A DNA stretch of 8,898 nucleotides from positions 1 through 8,898 of the forward strand of contig CAJPKC010000032.1 in NCBI GenBank assembly GCA_905370255.1, given 5' to 3'. The stretch is from Streptococcus oralis. Its GTDB lineage: Bacteria; Bacillota; Bacilli; Lactobacillales; Streptococcaceae. The first letter of the stretch is position 1; each line of letters opens with the position of its first letter. The position numbers were made by a program, and so were the translations under genes. The notes under the pieces are model-generated. The model worked only from the letters and a program-made list of their open reading frames with translations. It was not told the DNA's origin and ran no database searches. Shown in pieces: positions 6,027 to 8,898 of the stretch.

Positions 6027-6063
6027 ACCTTTTAACGATAACTTTATGATATCGTTAAAAGGT
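6027..6063. terminator. Perfect 14-bp inverted repeat, probable bidirectional terminator
   Basis: accttttaacgata (6027-6040) and tatcgttaaaaggt (6050-6063) are exact complements around a 9-base loop. The stem is AT-rich with only a short T run (6063-6065) after it, so it is an unusual terminator. It lies 26 bases after the SAP gene and just before the attachment scar, so it may instead belong to an element end. Confidence 0.6.
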
Positions 6064-6120
6064 TTATAGATATGTTTCCATATACAGACAAGACTACATG
6101 GAATACTTAGTGTTCACTCG

Positions 6121-6162
6121 TGCCATGTTGAGGCGGTATCACTGCTTGTACGAGCTGATTAA
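6121..6162 (+). pseudogene. rlmD-like C-terminal stub at the right junction of the accessory block
   Basis: Reads CHVEAVSLLVRAD then TAA, equivalent to [14 protein letters not shown] at the end of the intact gene. catgttgaggcggt (6124-6137) differs by one base from catgttgagacggt (1053-1066) in rlmD. This is what a right attachment junction would look like after insertion into rlmD, when the displaced or element-supplied gene tail is left at the far side. Chromosomal genes begin 45 bases later. Confidence 0.65.
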
Positions 6163-6206
6163 ACAAGGATGTAGCAAGTGAAAGTCCTAAAGTAAGGAGT
6201 TTAAAC

Positions 6207-6980
6207 ATGAAATTTCATGAATTTGGTGATAAGAATTTGCCTCCTATCTTACTGATACATGGTGGTGGCAGTTCTTGGTGGAATTATCTTCGTCAAGCAC
6301 GAATCTTGTCAGAAGAATATCGTGTTATTTTACCCACTTTGAATGGCCACGGCGAGGAATATCAACTTGATTATGTTTCTACTGAAGATTCTGCTTTGGA
6401 GATTCTAGACTATATCAAAGCAAACTGTGGTGGGAAATTGTTTGCAATCGGTGGTGTTTCACTTGGTGGTCAAATTGCCATGGAGCTTTTGTCTTTAGAC
6501 GGTGAAATTGCTGAGAAGGCCATCATAGACGGAAGCCTCTGTATTCCTCAACCAAGGTTAGCTAAAATCAGCATCTTTCTAGTGTCTCTATTTGGTAAAT
6601 TGATGTTCAATAAATTCTCTTGTAAACTTCAGTTAAGCATGATGAACAAACTCTATCCTAAACTGGCTTATCCAGAGGAAATAAAAGCTTATTATTTGGA
6701 GGATCTGCCAAGGACGCCTGTCAAAACAATGGTGACCATTTACAAAGACTATATGGGGCGTTACAAACTGAAAGATAGGATTTCTGCTAGCAAAGCTCAG
6801 GTTTTGTATATCTATGGTGAAAAAGAATTAAACTGTGTGAAAGCATCGGCGAAATTATTTCAGCAGCTACATCCAAATACGATTTTGTATGAAGCAAAGG
6901 GCTATCATCATGGCTATTTATCAGCTTATCTGCCTCAAGATTGGGTTGATTTGGTTGAGCCTTTTTTAAAGAAGAAATAA
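6207..6980 (+). CDS. Alpha/beta hydrolase
   Basis: A 257-residue cytoplasmic alpha/beta-hydrolase fold enzyme. Oxyanion-hole motif HGGG at residues 18-21, nucleophile elbow G83-V-S85-L-G87, a probable acidic residue in the YGEKE segment late in the protein, and the catalytic His at H234 or H235 (GYHHGYL). A cap region with an MMNKLYPKL helix lies between. The substrate cannot be told: such proteins include esterases, lipases and peptidases. No signal peptide. The ATG at 6207 follows aaggag (6195-6200) by 6 bases. The acetyltransferase gene begins 12 bases after its stop, so the two form an operon. Base use resembles rlmD more than the accessory block, so I take this as resumed chromosome. Confidence 0.85.
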   Translation: MKFHEFGDKNLPPILLIHGGGSSWWNYLRQARILSEEYRVILPTLNGHGEEYQLDYVSTEDSALEILDYIKANCGGKLFAIGGVSLGGQIAMELLSLDGEIAEKAIIDGSLCIPQPRLAKISIFLVSLFGKLMFNKFSCKLQLSMMNKLYPKLAYPEEIKAYYLEDLPRTPVKTMVTIYKDYMGRYKLKDRISASKAQVLYIYGEKELNCVKASAKLFQQLHPNTILYEAKGYHHGYLSAYLPQDWVDLVEPFLKKK

Positions 6981-6992
6981 GGAAAAATAAAG

Positions 6993-7433
6993 ATGAATAG
7001 AATAGTAGACGATCAGATAACGCTTATTCCTTATTATAGAAATGATGACATCTCCCTTCTTTGGTATCAAGATAGTGAGGTTTGCAAACAAGTAGATAAT
7101 ACTGATCAGATTTACAATCTAACAAAACTTCATAAAATGTATGATTACCTAACTTCACATGGTTCTTGCTATTATATCCAATATGAAGGAGTGTTAGTTG
7201 GAGATGTGACACTTCAAGATAACTCGGAACTTTCAATAGTGGTCAGCAAAGAGTATCAGAATTTACAGATCGGAAGACGATGTATTTCTGAAATGATACA
7301 GTTAGCCAAAGAGAAAGAAATGGTTAAGGTAACTGCTCAAATTTATCCTTTTAATACTCAAAGTCAAAGAATGTTTTTGGCTTTGGGATTTCAGAAAGTA
7401 GATGAAGAGTGGTATGAATATAAGTTGATTTAG
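6993..7433 (+). CDS. GNAT-family N-acetyltransferase
   Basis: A 146-residue acetyl-CoA-dependent acetyltransferase. The core beta strand and acetyl-CoA pyrophosphate loop are at residues 80-96 (LSIVVSKEYQNLQIGRR, the Q/R-x-x-G-x-G/A type motif with Q89, G94, R96), and the C-terminal motif YPFNTQSQRMFLALGF is at 118-133 (Asn-x-x-Ser and the GF typical of the fold). The acceptor (protein, amine or antibiotic) is unknown. It lies 12 bases after the hydrolase with a weak site (aaggaaaaa) and is probably translated from the same mRNA. Confidence 0.85.
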   Translation: MNRIVDDQITLIPYYRNDDISLLWYQDSEVCKQVDNTDQIYNLTKLHKMYDYLTSHGSCYYIQYEGVLVGDVTLQDNSELSIVVSKEYQNLQIGRRCISEMIQLAKEKEMVKVTAQIYPFNTQSQRMFLALGFQKVDEEWYEYKLI

Positions 7434-7579
7434 GAAAGCTGTGTATTATTTTATGTATTTAAATAATAGTCCGTATTTTATATACTAAAGAATATTAAAG
7501 TGAGAATAAACTCATTAAAAACATATAATTGAAATAGGAGAAGAAATTATCTATCTTCTATGTCTGTAACCGTTTTTTC

Positions 7580-7588
7580 TGCTATAAT
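7580..7588 (+). promoter_or_regulatory. Extended -10 promoter of the nuclease gene
   Basis: TGCTATAAT (7580-7588) is an extended -10 element with no clear -35, 30 bases before the ATG. Predicted transcript start is near 7595. Confidence 0.65.
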
Positions 7589-7617
7589 AATACTAGATAG
7601 TAATACGGGAGTTTATC

Positions 7618-8637
7618 ATGGTTACAAAACGGTTTTTGAAAAATGTTATTGTTGCGATAGTCTCGGTTTTTATGTTCTTGGTCGTTGTTCAAGGGGCCCA
7701 AGCTCAGCAAACTGGACTCGATTACCAGAGTCTTCATCTACTGCCTTTTAATGGCAATAAGCAGCTAGTACTGGGGGATTTTGATCATTTGGGTCGTGCA
7801 ACCTCCGCTCATATTCAGCTGCAGGACAAGGATGAGCCAAAGAAAAAAAGAGAACCACGTCTCAGCTATAATCCGGTTGGCTGGCACAATTATAAGATTG
7901 CTTATGGAAATAAAGGAAAGAAGGCCTGGTTGTTCCATAGAGGGCATTTGATCGGCTATCAGTTTAGCGGTCTGACCAATGAAGGGAAAAATCTGGTTCC
8001 TCTAACTGCCTGGACCAATACGGGGAATTATAAAGGGACAGCAGATAGCAATGTGGAGGGCATGCTCTACTACGAGAAACGACTCGATAGCTGGCTATCC
8101 ACCCACCCCAACTATTGGCTGGACTACAAGGTGACTCCGGTCTATACGGGGGATGAATTAATTCCTCGGCAGGTGACCTTGCAATATGTAGGAATTGATC
8201 GAGATGGCAACCTTCTACCAATCAATTTAAGTAGTCCCAAAGAGTCAGTAGATGCTTATGGGATCACCACCGTTACCTTGGACAACTACTCTAAGAATGC
8301 GACCATTGACTATCTCAAGGGGACTGCCAAGCCATCTTTAGTGCCGACAGAACCAAGTAGTCAACCTCAACCTGCTAGTCCTTCTGTAGAGACGCAACCA
8401 AGTCAAGCCCCTCAACCGAGTCAAGCAGTAGAGCCAGTTCAGCCAGTCCAACCTGTCGAGCCTGCAGCACCAATTCCTCAACTAGCTCCAGTTGTTTATG
8501 TGGCCAGAAATGGGAGTGCGGATGTTTATTGGTATTCTAAAGATAGCATGCCACGAAATACCAACTTTGCGAAAGTAGTTGAAATGTCAGAAGAGCAAGC
8601 GCTAAGTCTTGGAAAGCGGCATACAAGTAAGGAATGA
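7618..8637 (+). CDS. Secreted DNA/RNA non-specific endonuclease (EndA-like) with linker and C-terminal module
   Basis: A 339-residue exported nuclease. A signal peptide with a basic start and hydrophobic core (residues 10-25) ends at AQA, cleavage near residue 29. The nuclease domain spans about 33-235, with the beta-beta-alpha-metal motif HRGH at 107-110 (His110 the expected general base, in place of the more usual DRGH) and conserved NTGNYKGTADSNVEGMLYYE from 134. Residues 239-290 are a Pro/Gln/Ser/Val-rich low-complexity linker, probably for crossing or sitting in the cell wall. Residues 292-339 (VVYVARNG through YWYSKDSMPRNTNF) form a short extra module often attached to nucleases and surface proteins in streptococci. 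No LPXTG anchor is visible, so it is probably secreted or loosely wall-bound. Homologues degrade extracellular DNA, including neutrophil traps, or take part in DNA uptake; which applies here is unknown. It has its own promoter and terminator. Confidence 0.88.
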   Translation: MVTKRFLKNVIVAIVSVFMFLVVVQGAQAQQTGLDYQSLHLLPFNGNKQLVLGDFDHLGRATSAHIQLQDKDEPKKKREPRLSYNPVGWHNYKIAYGNKGKKAWLFHRGHLIGYQFSGLTNEGKNLVPLTAWTNTGNYKGTADSNVEGMLYYEKRLDSWLSTHPNYWLDYKVTPVYTGDELIPRQVTLQYVGIDRDGNLLPINLSSPKESVDAYGITTVTLDNYSKNATIDYLKGTAKPSLVPTEPSSQPQPASPSVETQPSQAPQPSQAVEPVQPVQPVEPAAPIPQLAPVVYVARNGSADVYWYSKDSMPRNTNFAKVVEMSEEQALSLGKRHTSKE

Positions 8638-8660
8638 GTATAAGTTATTATGATAATGAG

Positions 8661-8685
8661 AAAGCCCAATCGCTGGGCTTTTTGT
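8661..8685 (+). terminator. Intrinsic terminator after the nuclease gene
   Basis: Perfect 8-base stem aaagccca (8661-8668) and tgggcttt (8674-8681), loop atcgc, followed by TT and GTGTT. Confidence 0.9.
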
Positions 8686-8736
8686 GTTGCATTACAATCT
8701 TAAAAAGCTAGTAATCTAAAATGATCTCTCAGAATC

Positions 8737-8792
8737 TTGCAAACGTTTTTATAAAGTAGTATACTAGAAATAGTTTATGGAATCGTTTGCAT
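8737..8792 (+). promoter_or_regulatory. Promoter with two cre/MalR-like operators
   Basis: TTGCAA (8737-8742), 17-base spacer, TATACT (8760-8765). ttgcaaacgttttta (8737-8751) matches the cre consensus WTGNAAACGNWNNCA at all but one position and overlaps the -35. The reverse complement of 8778-8792 (atgcaaacgattcca) matches at every position and lies just past the predicted start. CcpA or a LacI-family maltose regulator such as MalR would repress here, fitting a glycan-degrading gene. Confidence 0.75.
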
Positions 8793-8836
8793 AAAACGGT
8801 AAATGATAAAAGAGAGTATCGTAGGAGACGAGACAG

Positions 8837-8898
8837 ATGGAATTAACAGCGATTTATCACCGGCCTGAATCGGAGTACGCCTATCTTTATAAGGACGG
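8837..8898 (+). CDS. Probable alpha-amylase-family glycosidase, N-terminal fragment
   Basis: Only about 20 residues are in the window: MELTAIYHRPESEYAYLYKD. This opening is typical of neopullulanase, cyclomaltodextrinase or maltogenic-amylase-type GH13 enzymes, which begin with a short beta-sandwich domain (AIYHRP, SEYAYLYK). ATG at 8837 follows aggag (8823-8827) by 9 bases. The cre/MalR-like operators upstream support a role in maltodextrin use. The catalytic part is outside the window. Confidence 0.7.
   Translation, partial: MELTAIYHRPESEYAYLYKD

Noticed and set aside
7445..7470. AT-rich hairpin attattt / aaataat after the acetyltransferase as a terminator
   Set aside because: The stem is only about seven A-T pairs with no clear T tract after it; too weak to call.

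Overview
The window looks like a Streptococcus chromosome, probably of the mitis/sanguinis type (inferred from gene content, not from a marker gene). The flanks carry familiar streptococcal genes: the 3' part of an RlmD/RlmCD-type 23S rRNA uracil methyltransferase at the left edge, then at the right an alpha/beta hydrolase, a GNAT acetyltransferase, a secreted EndA-like nuclease with a Pro/Gln-rich linker, and the first codons of a probable alpha-amylase-family glycosidase under a cre-controlled promoter.

Between rlmD and the hydrolase (about 1095-6206) lies a visibly more AT-rich accessory block, which I read as layered remains of integrative elements that used the 3' end of rlmD as their target. 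Two short stubs (4575-4619 and 6121-6162) translate as the C-terminal tail of this same methyltransferase family and share a 17-base exact match with each other. The second matches 13 of 14 bases of the equivalent position in the intact rlmD. Around them are the C-terminal piece of a large serine recombinase, a frameshifted MerR-type regulator and an internally deleted phospholipase D-like gene.

Cargo that still looks intact: (a) a pentapeptide-repeat protein (1370-2083); (b) a short, separately promoted and terminated transcript for a 35-residue hydrophobic peptide (2182-2289); (c) a compact run of six tiny genes (2434-4024) with near-consensus ribosome binding sites and a palindromic operator at the promoter: an HTH, membrane-segment and coiled-coil protein, a 101-residue single-span protein, a 69-residue orphan, a double zinc-ribbon protein, a 43-residue SHOCT-like peptide and a zinc-ribbon protein interrupted by an in-frame amber codon; (d) a SAP-domain protein with a DUF6434-like C-terminus (5384-6001).

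The six-gene cluster is the best candidate for an undescribed system. It combines a DNA-binding head that may be tied to the membrane, a second membrane protein and two zinc-ribbon adaptors, which suggests membrane-linked sensing or regulation, but nothing in the sequence fixes its function. No tRNA, rRNA or CRISPR array was seen. The right flank reads as ordinary chromosome, with hydrolase and acetyltransferase co-transcribed and the nuclease and glycosidase as separate units.
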